This document shows positions 23,373 through 31,275 of a stretch of 64,000 nt of DNA, piece after piece (the first letter of the stretch is position 1; each line of letters begins with the position of its first letter). Source of the DNA: G965197405 sp965197405. GTDB lineage: Bacteria > Chloroflexota > Dehalococcoidia > Lucifugimonadales > JAGWBF01. The position numbers and the translations under genes are program-made. The notes beneath the pieces are model-generated. The model made no database searches. It was not told where the DNA came from and saw only the letters and a list, made by a program, of their open reading frames with translations. The stretch is from assembly GCA_965197405.1 (NCBI GenBank), contig OZ240206.1:806001-870000 (forward strand), in the 5' to 3' direction.

Positions 23373-24767
23373 ATGGGAAGTCCTAGATTGAAGCCTAGCC
23401 TGAAGATTGACGGCGCCCGGTTCATACTGACGGTGGACCCGGAACGGAGAATCATCCGGGATGGCTCGATTCTGGTTGAAGGCCAGAAAATCGTGCGGCT
23501 GGGCAAAGCTGCGGACCTGGCGCATATAGAGGCGGACCGCGTCATTGACGCCAGGGAGATGGTCGTGACGCCGGGATTTTGCAACGGCCACATGCACGTC
23601 AGCTATGCCCACGCCACCCGGGGAATTTTCCCCGACGACCTCGACCCGGGCGACTACCTTGCCAACGTGTTCAGGCTCCAATCCGCCCTGACCGAGGAGG
23701 AGGAGTATTACACCTCGCTCCTGGGAATCACGGAGCTACTGAAGTATGGGACTACCTGTTTTCTCGACCCCGGCAGCACGAAGTACCTGGACTCCTGTAT
23801 GCAGGCCTACGATAGCTCCGGGTGCCGTATCGTCCTGGGGAGCCAGGTGGTGGACCTGCCCAATCCCCTGGGCCTGGCGGTAACTTCGACCCGGGAGGCG
23901 GTCTCCCTGTTGGAAGAGACTATTCGCACCTACGACCACCGCCTCGATGACCGGGTGCGGGCCTGGGCGATGCCCTTCTCCTCGGACTACTCAACGCCGG
24001 AATTGCTGACCGAAGCAAAGAGGTTGGCCGATGCCTACGGGACGGGACTGACCCTCCACCAGACCAACGGCCCGGCCTCCATCGAGGCGCATCTGGAGAA
24101 ATACGGCAAGCGCCCCGTGGAGTACCTGGAAGACATCGGGGTGCTGGGTCCCAACGTGCTCCTGTCCCACGCGGTCGGGCTAGACAGTGCGGAGGTCGAA
24201 TGTATCGCGCGCTCCGGGACCAAAACGGTGATGTGTCCCAATGCGGCCCTCAAAATGGGCGCGGGGACCACGTCCAGGGGGATGCTGCCGGAGATGCTCG
24301 ATAGGGGCCTCTGTGTGGGCCTGGGCACGGACGCCGGCAACAACTCCAACCTCATCGAGACTATGCGCTCCATGTACCTGGTGGCGGTCCTCTACAAGGA
24401 CGCCCGCCAGAGCACCAGGATGATTTCGGCGGAGACGGCCCTGGAGATGGCAACCATCCAGGGCGCTACCGCCTTGGGCCTCGGCGAGGAGATTGGCTCC
24501 ATCGAAGCAGGGAAGAAGGCGGACCTGGTGCTGTTCGACACCAGGCGACCTGAATGGCGCACTATCTTCAACCCGGTCAATAACCTGGTGTACAGCGCAG
24601 ACGGCAGAAGTGTCCATACCGTGATCGTGGACGGAAGGGTGGTCGTGGAGGACCATAAACCTCTCTTCGTAGACGAGGGACAGCTCATCGAGAAGGTGCA
24701 GGAGTTGGGCGAAAACCTGCTGGCCAGAACGGGCGTCTCCTTTCCCCAGCGTTGGCCCGTGGTCTGA
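23373..24767 (+). CDS. amidohydrolase of the SsnA/TRZ-ATZ (chlorohydrolase/deaminase) type
   Basis: A 464-aa metal-dependent hydrolase, likely a deaminase or aminohydrolase. Seen: TPGFCNGHMHVSYAHATRGI near residue 68 (GHMH metal site), LHQTNGPASIEAHLEKYGKR near 227 (metal His), LLSHAVGLDSAE near 265 (metal His), VMCPNAALKMGAG near 287, and LGTDAGNNSNLIETMRSM near 318 (TDAG metal Asp). The N- and C-terminal beta-sandwich halves are present (GSILVEGQKIVRLG; GSIEAGKKADLVLFDTRRPE). GAGGTT precedes the ATG. It follows the grd-like pair and, with it, is bracketed by inverted repeats, so it may act on a related amine substrate (inference). Confidence 0.85.
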   Translation: MGSPRLKPSLKIDGARFILTVDPERRIIRDGSILVEGQKIVRLGKAADLAHIEADRVIDAREMVVTPGFCNGHMHVSYAHATRGIFPDDLDPGDYLANVFRLQSALTEEEEYYTSLLGITELLKYGTTCFLDPGSTKYLDSCMQAYDSSGCRIVLGSQVVDLPNPLGLAVTSTREAVSLLEETIRTYDHRLDDRVRAWAMPFSSDYSTPELLTEAKRLADAYGTGLTLHQTNGPASIEAHLEKYGKRPVEYLEDIGVLGPNVLLSHAVGLDSAEVECIARSGTKTVMCPNAALKMGAGTTSRGMLPEMLDRGLCVGLGTDAGNNSNLIETMRSMYLVAVLYKDARQSTRMISAETALEMATIQGATALGLGEEIGSIEAGKKADLVLFDTRRPEWRTIFNPVNNLVYSADGRSVHTVIVDGRVVVEDHKPLFVDEGQLIEKVQELGENLLARTGVSFPQRWPVV

Positions 24768-24862
24768 GGCCCCGCCGGGAATGGTCTAACCAGGCCGCTC
24801 CGGTAGACGACGTCATCTCGATGCCAATGGGAAGAATACGTCCCACTCAGGCCCCGTAGGGG

Positions 24863-25020
24863 CCAGGGTCTTTCAATTCTCACGCCAGGTAAATACAGGC
24901 CCCCGCCGCGTGTCATTCCGAGTGCAGCGAGGAATCTAAAAATGCTTGGATAGCAGCACGCCTAAGAAGCCAAGGACTTTAGACCCCTCGCTCCGCTCGG
25001 GGTGACAATTGAATGGCCCT
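24863..25020. repeat. family A MITE-like repeat, 158 bp (copy A3, inverted relative to A1)
   Basis: Starts CCAGGGTCTTTCAATTCTCA and ends GGTGACAATTGAATGGCCCT. Its reverse complement matches 20202-20360 almost base for base. Together A1 and A3 frame the GrdE/GrdB/amidohydrolase block. The rest of the gap 24768-25111 shows no gene. Confidence 0.7.
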
Positions 25021-25111
25021 ACCGTAGGGGCAATCTGCTCTGCCAGTTGTACCAGACATATGGTATCCTGTAAACATAGATGAGACCCGGGCGCACCATG
25101 AGGAGAATGCC

Positions 25112-25603
25112 ATGCCGGAAAAGCTGATACAAGGCGACCGTTTCCCGTCAATCGAATTGGACCTCACGGACGGCTCGACTATCAAGCTCCCGGAACAGGC
25201 CCCCGGTCGTTACCTCGCTCTGCTGTTCTACCGAGGCGAGTGGTGACCCTACTGCAGGAGGCAGTTAGTCACCTACCAGAGAAGCCTAGACGAGTTGAAA
25301 CAGCTTGGAGTGTCCGTAATCGGGGCAACCGTAGAGGACCGGGAGGCGGCGTCTCGTATGGCCGGAGAAGAGGGCCTCTCCTTCCCCATCGCCTACGGAG
25401 TCACCGAAAAGAGAGTGGGACCTCTCGCGCCGTGGTGGACGGAAGATAACGTCCACGGACGATACCTCCAGCCTATGGAGTTCCTGGTGCGGCGCGACAT
25501 TGTCATCGGCTCTATGTACGCCTCTGGCCCAATCGGACGGATGGACGTCGAGGAGGCTATGGCATTCATCAAGTACCGGGAGGCCAGGCAGCGGCGGGAC
25601 TGA
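25112..25603 (+). CDS. redoxin / AhpC-TSA-like selenoprotein with W-Sec-P-Y-C active site
   Basis: A 163-aa thioredoxin-fold protein if the in-frame TGA at 25244-25246 is read as Sec45. Before it: FPSIELDLTDGSTIKLP and YLALLFYRGEW; after it: PYCRRQLVTYQRSLDELKQL and GVSVIGATVEDREAA. Family members have FYRGxWCPYCxxQL, so UGA exactly replaces the first Cys of WCPYC, giving a U-x-x-C redox pair. The second half (FPIAYGVTEKRVG, MEFLVRRDIVIGSMYASGPI) is a typical peroxiredoxin-like C-terminus. AGGAGAA precedes the ATG at 25112. The 5' half would be missed by ordinary gene callers, which begin at 25295. A second UGA/Sec gene this near to grdB makes a Sec-decoding genome likely. Confidence 0.8.
25249..25268 (+). 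promoter_or_regulatory. candidate SECIS hairpin of the redoxin gene
   Basis: CTACTGC (25249-25255) pairs with GCAGT and, past a single unpaired T (25266), AG (25267-25268); the loop is AGGAG. A stem of 7 bp with a bulged U and G-rich loop resembles bacterial SECIS, but it starts only 2 nt after the UGA, closer than the E. coli type. Confidence 0.35.
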
Positions 25604-25712
25604 CATATCGCGGCGACGGTCGGTCAACAACCCAGTCGCTTCTTCGCGATAGCGTGATAGATCGAGGTCCGGGCCGGAGGCCAATCCCGACAAGAGGGGA
25701 GGAACAGGAGGC

Positions 25713-26702
25713 ATGAAGTACGGGTTCTCAATACCGGGCCGGGGGCCTTTCGCACAGCCGGACGCCCTCGCCAGGATAGTCAAGCGAGGCGAGGCCTTGG
25801 GCTATGATGCCTTCTCGGTTGGAGACCATATCATCGTGCCCAAGCACATCGCTTCCCGCTATCCATACACCGTGGGCGGCGAGTTCCCCTGGTCGGACAC
25901 AGGAGAGGCCCTGGACCAGCTGGCGCTGCTATCCTTCCTCGCCGCCCAGACCCAGACGATTCGTTTGGTCACCGGGGTCATCATAGTCCCCCACCGCAAT
26001 CCCCTGGTGGCTGCCAAGGCGCTGGCCACCATTGACGTCCTCTCCAAGGGCCGCCTCGTCGTCGGGATTGGCGTGGGCTGGATGAAGGAGGAGTTCGAAG
26101 CGCTGGGAGTGCCGCCCTTCGAGGAGCGCGGCGCCGTGACCGACGAGTACGTGCGCGCTTTCAAAGAGCTTTGGACCAGTGACAGTCCAACCTTTGAGGG
26201 AGAGTACTGCCGGTTTTCAGACATAAATTTCCTGCCCAAGCCGGTGCAAAAGCCCCATCCGCCCATCTGGGTTGGAGGGGAAAGCCCCAGGGCCCTCCGG
26301 CGCACGGCAGAGTTGGCCGACGGCTGGTACCCCCTTGGAGCGAATCCGGATTTCCCAATGGGAGACGTGGAGCAACTGGCGGCGGGCATGAAGCGCCTGG
26401 CATCCCACGCCCGGAGGGCCGGAAGGGACCCTGCTGAGATCGAGGTAATCTACAGGACTACCGAGTACCAGCTTGAGACCAATGGAGGCGCAGGGATGTC
26501 GCCGGATGGAAGCCGCAGACCCTTCACCGGCAACGCCGACGAAATCGCCTCGGACATCCGCCAATACGAGGAGATTGGCGTCGGCCACCTGATAGTGGAC
26601 TTCTTCCGGCTCGGCACCGGCCAGCTACCCCAGGCAAGTACCCTGGAAGAAGGGCTACAGCGCATGGAAGAGATGGCGACTCAGGTATGGCCTCGCGTGT
26701 GA
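25713..26702 (+). CDS. LLM-class F420-dependent oxidoreductase
   Basis: A 329-aa luciferase-like monooxygenase-fold protein; members use F420 or FMN to oxidise or reduce diverse substrates. Seen: MKYGFSIPGRGPF start, FSVGDHIIVPKHI near 34, RLVTGVIIVPHRNPLVAAKA near 88 (the 'G..V...P.R.P...AK' block), GRLVVGIGVGWMKEEFEALG near 118, PKPVQKPHPPIWVGGESPRA near 177, ADGWYPLGANPD. These are typical of the TIGR-type F420 group. AGGAGG precedes the ATG. Downstream of the redoxin gene by 109 bp, possibly same transcript. Confidence 0.85.
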   Translation: MKYGFSIPGRGPFAQPDALARIVKRGEALGYDAFSVGDHIIVPKHIASRYPYTVGGEFPWSDTGEALDQLALLSFLAAQTQTIRLVTGVIIVPHRNPLVAAKALATIDVLSKGRLVVGIGVGWMKEEFEALGVPPFEERGAVTDEYVRAFKELWTSDSPTFEGEYCRFSDINFLPKPVQKPHPPIWVGGESPRALRRTAELADGWYPLGANPDFPMGDVEQLAAGMKRLASHARRAGRDPAEIEVIYRTTEYQLETNGGAGMSPDGSRRPFTGNADEIASDIRQYEEIGVGHLIVDFFRLGTGQLPQASTLEEGLQRMEEMATQVWPRV

Positions 26703-26740
26703 GCGCCATGCCTGAATCCGCAGAGGGTGAATATCAGACA

Positions 26741-26900
26741 AGGGTATTTTGATGTCAATACAGGCCCCCGCCGCGTGTCATTCCGAACGGAGCGAAGCGG
26801 AGTGAGGAATCTCAGACGCGGGCTTATTTGAGAGCATGGACTTTAGATCCCTCGCTGCGCTCGGAATGACATTATAAGGGGGTGCAAGCTATTTTCATGG
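26741..26900. repeat. family A repeat, left unit of a 160-bp direct duplication
   Basis: From GGGTATTTTGATG to CAAGCTATTTTCATGG. It contains CATTCCGAACGGAGCGAAGC and its partner arm CTCGCTGCGCTCGGAATGAC. The same 160 bp appears again, in the same direction and about 95% alike, at 27036-27195. Confidence 0.65.
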
Positions 26901-26939
26901 CACTCGTCTACGGCCTTACTGAGGCCATATCAAGGGAGA

Positions 26940-27035
26940 TGAAAATGGGGCCTGGACTCCCCCATCGTCACTCCCACTTTCGTGGGAGTGTAGGAACGCC
27001 GGGGCTGTGGATACCCGTTTTCACGGGTATGACGC
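26940..27035. repeat. family B repeat between the two family A units
   Basis: CACTCCCACTTTCGTGGGAG hairpin followed by ATACCCGTTTTCACGGGTAT hairpin, as at 33690-33760. Non-coding; fills the space between the direct repeats in the 550-bp gap 26703-27252. Confidence 0.55.
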
Positions 27036-27195
27036 GGGGTATTTTGATGGTAATGCAGGTTCCCACCGCGTGTCATTCCGAACGGAGCGAAGCGGAGTGA
27101 AGAATCTCAGACGCGGGCTTATTCGAGAGCATGGACTTTAGATCCCTCGCTGCGCTCGGAATGACATTATAAGGGGGTGCAAGCTATTTTCATGG
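27036..27195. repeat. family A repeat, right unit of the direct duplication
   Basis: Near-identical to 26741-26900 in the same orientation, 295 bp downstream. Ends 58 bp before the aminotransferase start. Nothing coding in it. Confidence 0.65.
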
Positions 27196-27252
27196 TGAAG
27201 ACCCACGAAGAGGGCAAACGTAGGCAAATCGCAAGATAAGGAGGTGGCAGCG

Positions 27253-28164
27253 ATGGCGCAGGGCGAGAGGGTCGTCTACCTAAACGGCCAGATAATACCT
27301 GAAAGCTCGGCGGGAATATCCATCAGGGATTGGGGCTTCACCATGGGGGATGCGGTCTTCGATACGGCGCGCACCTTCAACGGCCAGGTGTTCAAGCAGG
27401 GGGAGCACATAGACCGGCTGTACGACTCATGCAAGTACCTCCGCCTGGACCCCGGCGTGACCAGGGACCGGATGATGGAGTTGACCACGGAGGTGGTGGA
27501 GCGCAACGTGCCTCTCCTTGGTCCCAACGAGGACTACTGGGTGACCCAGCGTGTGACCCGTGGCCTCGAAGCTACGCATCCAGGCCAGGAGTCTGGTCCC
27601 ACGGTGGTCATAGACTGCCGGCCCTTGCCCCTCGCCAGGCGGGCCGGGTACTATGAGACCGGGGTTCCTCTGATGACTCCCTCCACCCCGCGAATACCGC
27701 CCCAGTTCATGAGTCCCAGGGCCAAGACCCACAACTACCTGAACCTGGTGCTCGGAAACCTGGAGGTGCACGAGAAAGACCCCGATGCTTGGGCCTTGCT
27801 TCTGGACGAGAAGGGGAACCTGGCGGAAGGTCTAGGCTCCAACGTGTTCATCGTGAAGGACGGCGTGCTGGCCACTCCCAGGGGGCAGATGGTGTTGGAA
27901 GGGATTACCAGAAATACGGTGCTGGAGCTGGCGGCGAGCCTGAGAATACCGGCGGAAGAGCGGGACATAGACGCTTACGACGCCTGCACCGCCGACGAGT
28001 CTTTCCTCACCTCCACCAGCCTGTGCGTTTGCCCCGTGTCTTCCATAAACGGCATAGCCGTGGGCGACGGCAAGGTGCCGGGCCCCGTGACCCAGCGGCT
28101 CATGGGGGCCTTCTCCGACCTGGTGGGCATGGACTACGTGGCCCAGTACCTGGCCCATCTTTAG
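27253..28164 (+). CDS. class IV aminotransferase (branched-chain/D-amino-acid type)
   Basis: A 303-aa fold-type IV PLP enzyme. Seen: VVYLNGQIIPESSAGISIRD at the N-terminus, RDWGFTMGDAVFDTARTFNG near 25 (usual 'D.g...GD.vfe..R...g'), RAKTHNYLNLVLGNLE with PLP Lys158, EGLGSNVFIVKDG near 197 (Glu-x-x-x-xN), and GITRNTVLELA near 222 (phosphate-binding). Start at ATG 27253 with AAGGAGG upstream; the GTG at 27244 is too close to the site. It could act as BCAT, D-amino-acid transaminase or a 4-amino-4-deoxychorismate-lyase-like enzyme; sequence alone does not decide. Single gene after the repeat-filled gap. Confidence 0.85.
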   Translation: MAQGERVVYLNGQIIPESSAGISIRDWGFTMGDAVFDTARTFNGQVFKQGEHIDRLYDSCKYLRLDPGVTRDRMMELTTEVVERNVPLLGPNEDYWVTQRVTRGLEATHPGQESGPTVVIDCRPLPLARRAGYYETGVPLMTPSTPRIPPQFMSPRAKTHNYLNLVLGNLEVHEKDPDAWALLLDEKGNLAEGLGSNVFIVKDGVLATPRGQMVLEGITRNTVLELAASLRIPAEERDIDAYDACTADESFLTSTSLCVCPVSSINGIAVGDGKVPGPVTQRLMGAFSDLVGMDYVAQYLAHL

Positions 28165-28357
28165 CAGAGTAGCTTGAGCTTTGGGAAGCAGGGGATACTT
28201 CATCCGCCGTCAAGCGCGGTTGGTAGGAGGAGATGATAGACGCCCCGGTATCGGCGCATGGCTCAACCGGGCAACGCCCGACCAAATCGAAGCACGGGCC
28301 CATAATCAATCCTCGTACTTACAAATGAGAAGATCCATCACAAAAAGGTGAACAGAT

Positions 28358-28549
28358 ATGGCACTCGAACAGCGAATCAGTAGGCTAGAAGGCGCATACG
28401 AGCAGGTGGACAGGAGGCTCGACGAGTTGAACCGGTCCATTGACAGCTTGCACACAGATATGAACAGCCGGTTCAATAACATATATGTCTTGATAGGGGC
28501 GTCCTGGGTCACGCTGATAGGTGCAATGATAGGTCTGTACTTCAAATGA
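28358..28549 (+). CDS. small coiled-coil protein with C-terminal membrane anchor
   Basis: A 63-aa protein: residues 1-40 form an amphipathic coiled coil (LEGAYEQVDRRLDELNRSID, heptad-like), residues 43-62 a membrane span (IYVLIGASWVTLIGAMIGLY). GGTGA precedes the ATG. Many genomes have similar tail-anchored small proteins of unknown role. Its stop overlaps an ATG of the SDR frame, so the two genes may be co-transcribed. Confidence 0.65.
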   Translation: MALEQRISRLEGAYEQVDRRLDELNRSIDSLHTDMNSRFNNIYVLIGASWVTLIGAMIGLYFK

Positions 28550-28578
28550 AAGGCAGCACAGGATGGAGGAGCGAGACA

Positions 28579-29409
28579 ATGCCTGAACGACGTCCCAGGC
28601 TGGAAGGAAAGGTCGCCATCGTCACCGGCGCAGGCTCCAGCGGCCCAGGCACGGGAAACGGTAAGGCCACGTCGGTCCTGTTCGCCCGCGAGGGGGCCAG
28701 GGTGCTGTTGGTGGACACCGTCGCCCAGCGGGCCGAGGAGACCCTGGCCATGATCAAAGAGGAGGGGGGCGAGGCCTCCGTGTTCCAGGCCAACGTGACC
28801 GACGCCGGCGACTGCCTGGGCATGGTGGACGCAGCTATCGCCCGGTACGGCCGCCTGGATATTCTGGACAACAACGTGGGCATATCGCGGCGGGGCACGG
28901 TGTTGGAGGTCAGCGAGGAGGACTGGGACTACGTGATGGCGGTCAATGTCAAGAGCATCGTCCTGGCCAGCCGCTACGCCATTCCCAGGATGATCGAGAC
29001 CGGCGGAGGCTCCATCATCAACGTATCCTCCATCGCCGGGCTGAGGGCGCATAGCAGCACCCCCTATACCACTTCGAAAGCCGCCGTCATAGGCTTGACC
29101 ATATCTATGGCGGCGGACCACGGTCGCGACAATATACGGGTCAACTGCATCGCGCCCGGGTTGGTCTATACGCCCATGGTGGCGGACCGCATGGACGACA
29201 CCCTCCGGGATACCCGCAAAAACGCTGCGCCCCTGGGCACGGAGGGGACGGCATGGGACATCGGCGCAGCCGCTCTCTACCTGGCTAGCGACGATGCCCG
29301 GTGGGTCACCGGCGTGGTGCTGCCCGTGGACGCGGGCCTGCTGGCGGTAAGCCCCGTCACCTACGCCGCGCTGTCCCAGCAGCAGTATAACCGGCCCTCA
29401 TCTGAATAG
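28579..29409 (+). CDS. SDR family oxidoreductase (3-ketoacyl-reductase-like)
   Basis: A 276-aa short-chain dehydrogenase. Seen: VAIVTGAGSSGPGTGNGKAT near residues 12-31 (an expanded TGxxxGxG NAD(P)-binding loop), LDILDNNVGISRRG near 95 (NNVG), SIINVSSIAGLRAHS near 145 (catalytic Ser), PYTTSKAAVIGLT near 161 (Tyr-x-x-x-Lys), INCIAPG-type block as RVNCIAPGLVYTPM. All catalytic residues are present. GGAGGAG precedes the ATG at 28579; an ATG at 28546 overlapping the previous stop is the alternative start. Substrate unknown. Confidence 0.85.
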   Translation: MPERRPRLEGKVAIVTGAGSSGPGTGNGKATSVLFAREGARVLLVDTVAQRAEETLAMIKEEGGEASVFQANVTDAGDCLGMVDAAIARYGRLDILDNNVGISRRGTVLEVSEEDWDYVMAVNVKSIVLASRYAIPRMIETGGGSIINVSSIAGLRAHSSTPYTTSKAAVIGLTISMAADHGRDNIRVNCIAPGLVYTPMVADRMDDTLRDTRKNAAPLGTEGTAWDIGAAALYLASDDARWVTGVVLPVDAGLLAVSPVTYAALSQQQYNRPSSE

Positions 29410-29540
29410 ACCGGCGAATAAGCCGGCGGATAGGCCGGTCGAAAATACCCTATCTATAGAGCAAAAACTCGCGCCTAAAACCTAGAAATTCCGCAAAACA
29501 TGAACCTACAATAGGGCTACCATCATGAAGGAGGTGCTCA

Positions 29541-29684
29541 ATGGAAGCCTATTGTGTGAAGTGCAGGTCCAAGAGAGAGATGCAGGACACCGAGACCATC
29601 ACCATGAAGAACGGCAGGCCGGCAACCCAGGGGAAGTGCCCTGCCTGCGGGACAAAGATGTTCAGGATAGGGAAAGCGGCGTAG
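29541..29684 (+). CDS. DUF5679 small zinc-ribbon protein
   Basis: A 47-aa protein too short for most gene callers. Seen: YCVKCRSKREMQD at the N-terminus and GKCPACGTKMFRIGK at the C-terminus, two CxxC knuckles around TMKNGRPATQG. This matches the DUF5679 family of tiny zinc-ribbon proteins known in Chloroflexota and archaea. AAGGAGG sits 8 nt before the ATG. Reading other frames here gives a 60-aa product that is a shadow. The role is unknown; nucleic-acid or protein binding is plausible. Confidence 0.85.
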   Translation: MEAYCVKCRSKREMQDTETITMKNGRPATQGKCPACGTKMFRIGKAA

Positions 29685-29924
29685 CCGCCCTGGACCAAAA
29701 AAGCTAAAGAACGCGGACTTCACACGCACTACTCCCAATTCTTATCAGACCAGGCAATATACGGTGCATTCACGGCCACCACACCCGCGACATCCGAAGT
29801 GGGTATGGTGGCCGACAACATAACTGAAAGCGCGGGATCGTTACCGTAGACACCCTCGCCTAAACCCGGCCAGTCCCCACGCCCCATTGCACCCCATAAA
29901 CAAGGGTCCTTCAATTTTCAAGGA

Positions 29925-30020
29925 TCCACCTGGTCATTCCCGCGAAAGCGGGAATCCACCACTCAGCACACTGGACTCCTGCTTTCGCAGGAGTGACGAA
30001 AATTATCACCAATATAGGAG
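29925..30020. repeat. family B repeat in the gap before the DSD1-type genes
   Basis: TCATTCCCGCGAAAGCGGGA and, 30 bp later, CTCCTGCTTTCGCAGGAGTG, again two hairpins bordering a short centre. The surrounding gap 29685-30125 has no coding sequence; open frames here are repeat translations. Confidence 0.55.
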
Positions 30021-30125
30021 AACTGAAACGACCCTGCCCATATGAACTCCCAGCAGTAGCGGCGCGGGGGCAACTTGTGATACCCTTCTGATACCCTTCG
30101 CGGAGCAGTTGAGGAGGTCCGGGCC

Positions 30126-31235
30126 ATGGAACGTCCGGTATTTCAGCCCCTGGGCACATCGGCAGAGCAGTTGGACACCCCCGCCCTGGTGGTGGACCTG
30201 ACCATCATGGAGCAGAACATAGAGAAGGTGCACTCCTTCTTTCAGGCCGCGACCGCCAAGGCTCGCCCTCATGTCACGGCACACAAGTGCCCCGTCCTCG
30301 CCCACAGGCAGATGGCCGCCGGGGGCACCACGGGCGGTATCAGCGTCTCCAGGATAGGCGAGGCGGAGGTCTTCGCCCACGCCGGGTTCGCAGATATACT
30401 TGTTGCCAGCGAAATCGTCACTCGACCAAAAATCAACCGGCTCTGCTTCCTGGCGCGCCGCTCGAAGATTACGGTGGCGGCGGACAACCCCCAAAACGTG
30501 CATGCCCTGTCAGAGGCAGCCCGCGCTGGCGGCGTCACTCTCAACGTCGTGGTTGACATCAACACGGGCCTGGACCGTTGCGGCGTGGAGCCTGGTCAGC
30601 CCGCCGTGGACCTGGCAAAGGATATAGCCCGTGCCGAGGGTCTCCGCTTTGCCGGCTTGATGACTTACGAGGGCGCTATCCTGCGCGAGGACTACCAGGA
30701 GTTGGTCGCCGACAACCGAAAGGCCGTCCAACCGGTGCTGGATACCAGGGAGTCGGTGGAGAAGGCCGGACTCGAAGTGGGGACGGTGAGCGTAGGGGGC
30801 ACCCACAACTATGAGATTGTGGGGGCTATGGATGGAGTGACCGACGTCCGGGTGGACTCCTATCCCCTGATGGACTACAACTCCTCCCAGTACCGGAGCC
30901 ATCTCAGACCGGCCGCCAGGGTGCTGACTACAGCGGTCAGCCACCCCGTCCCTGGCCTGGCGATCACGGACTCGGGTCACAAAGCTATCGGTCCCGAGAT
31001 GGGACTGCCAGTGGTGGAGGGCGTCCCGGGGGCGCGGATGGTGCGCCTGAGCGCCGAGCACGGCAGCCTGGAGCTAGAGGGGGAGGCCCAACGCCAGGTG
31101 GATACCGGGTCCAAGATATGGCTGATACCCTGGGACTTGCAGCTTTGCGTAAACCAGTATGACTATTTCCACGCCGTGCGCGACGGGAAGCTGGAGGCGG
31201 TGTGGGAGGTCGTCGCCCGTGGAAGATCAGACTAA
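30126..31235 (+). CDS. DSD1-type PLP enzyme (D-threonine aldolase/D-serine dehydratase family), copy 1
   Basis: A 369-aa alanine-racemase-fold type III PLP enzyme. Seen: QLDTPALVVDLTIMEQNIEK near 15, ARPHVTAHKCPVLAHRQMAA near 46 with PLP Lys at AHK, VVVDINTGLDRCGVEPG near 145, TVSVGGTHNY near 225, LSAEHGSLELEG near 308. In D-serine dehydratases and D-threonine aldolases a late P-x-H-x-C/D motif holds a metal; here the position reads IPWDLQLCVNQYDYF, lacking the His. GAGGAGGTC precedes the ATG. A related gene follows after 40 bp, forming an operon. Confidence 0.85.
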   Translation: MERPVFQPLGTSAEQLDTPALVVDLTIMEQNIEKVHSFFQAATAKARPHVTAHKCPVLAHRQMAAGGTTGGISVSRIGEAEVFAHAGFADILVASEIVTRPKINRLCFLARRSKITVAADNPQNVHALSEAARAGGVTLNVVVDINTGLDRCGVEPGQPAVDLAKDIARAEGLRFAGLMTYEGAILREDYQELVADNRKAVQPVLDTRESVEKAGLEVGTVSVGGTHNYEIVGAMDGVTDVRVDSYPLMDYNSSQYRSHLRPAARVLTTAVSHPVPGLAITDSGHKAIGPEMGLPVVEGVPGARMVRLSAEHGSLELEGEAQRQVDTGSKIWLIPWDLQLCVNQYDYFHAVRDGKLEAVWEVVARGRSD

Positions 31236-31275
31236 AGCCGGGATAAGGCCGGATTAGGGCAAAGGAGGGAAGGTC

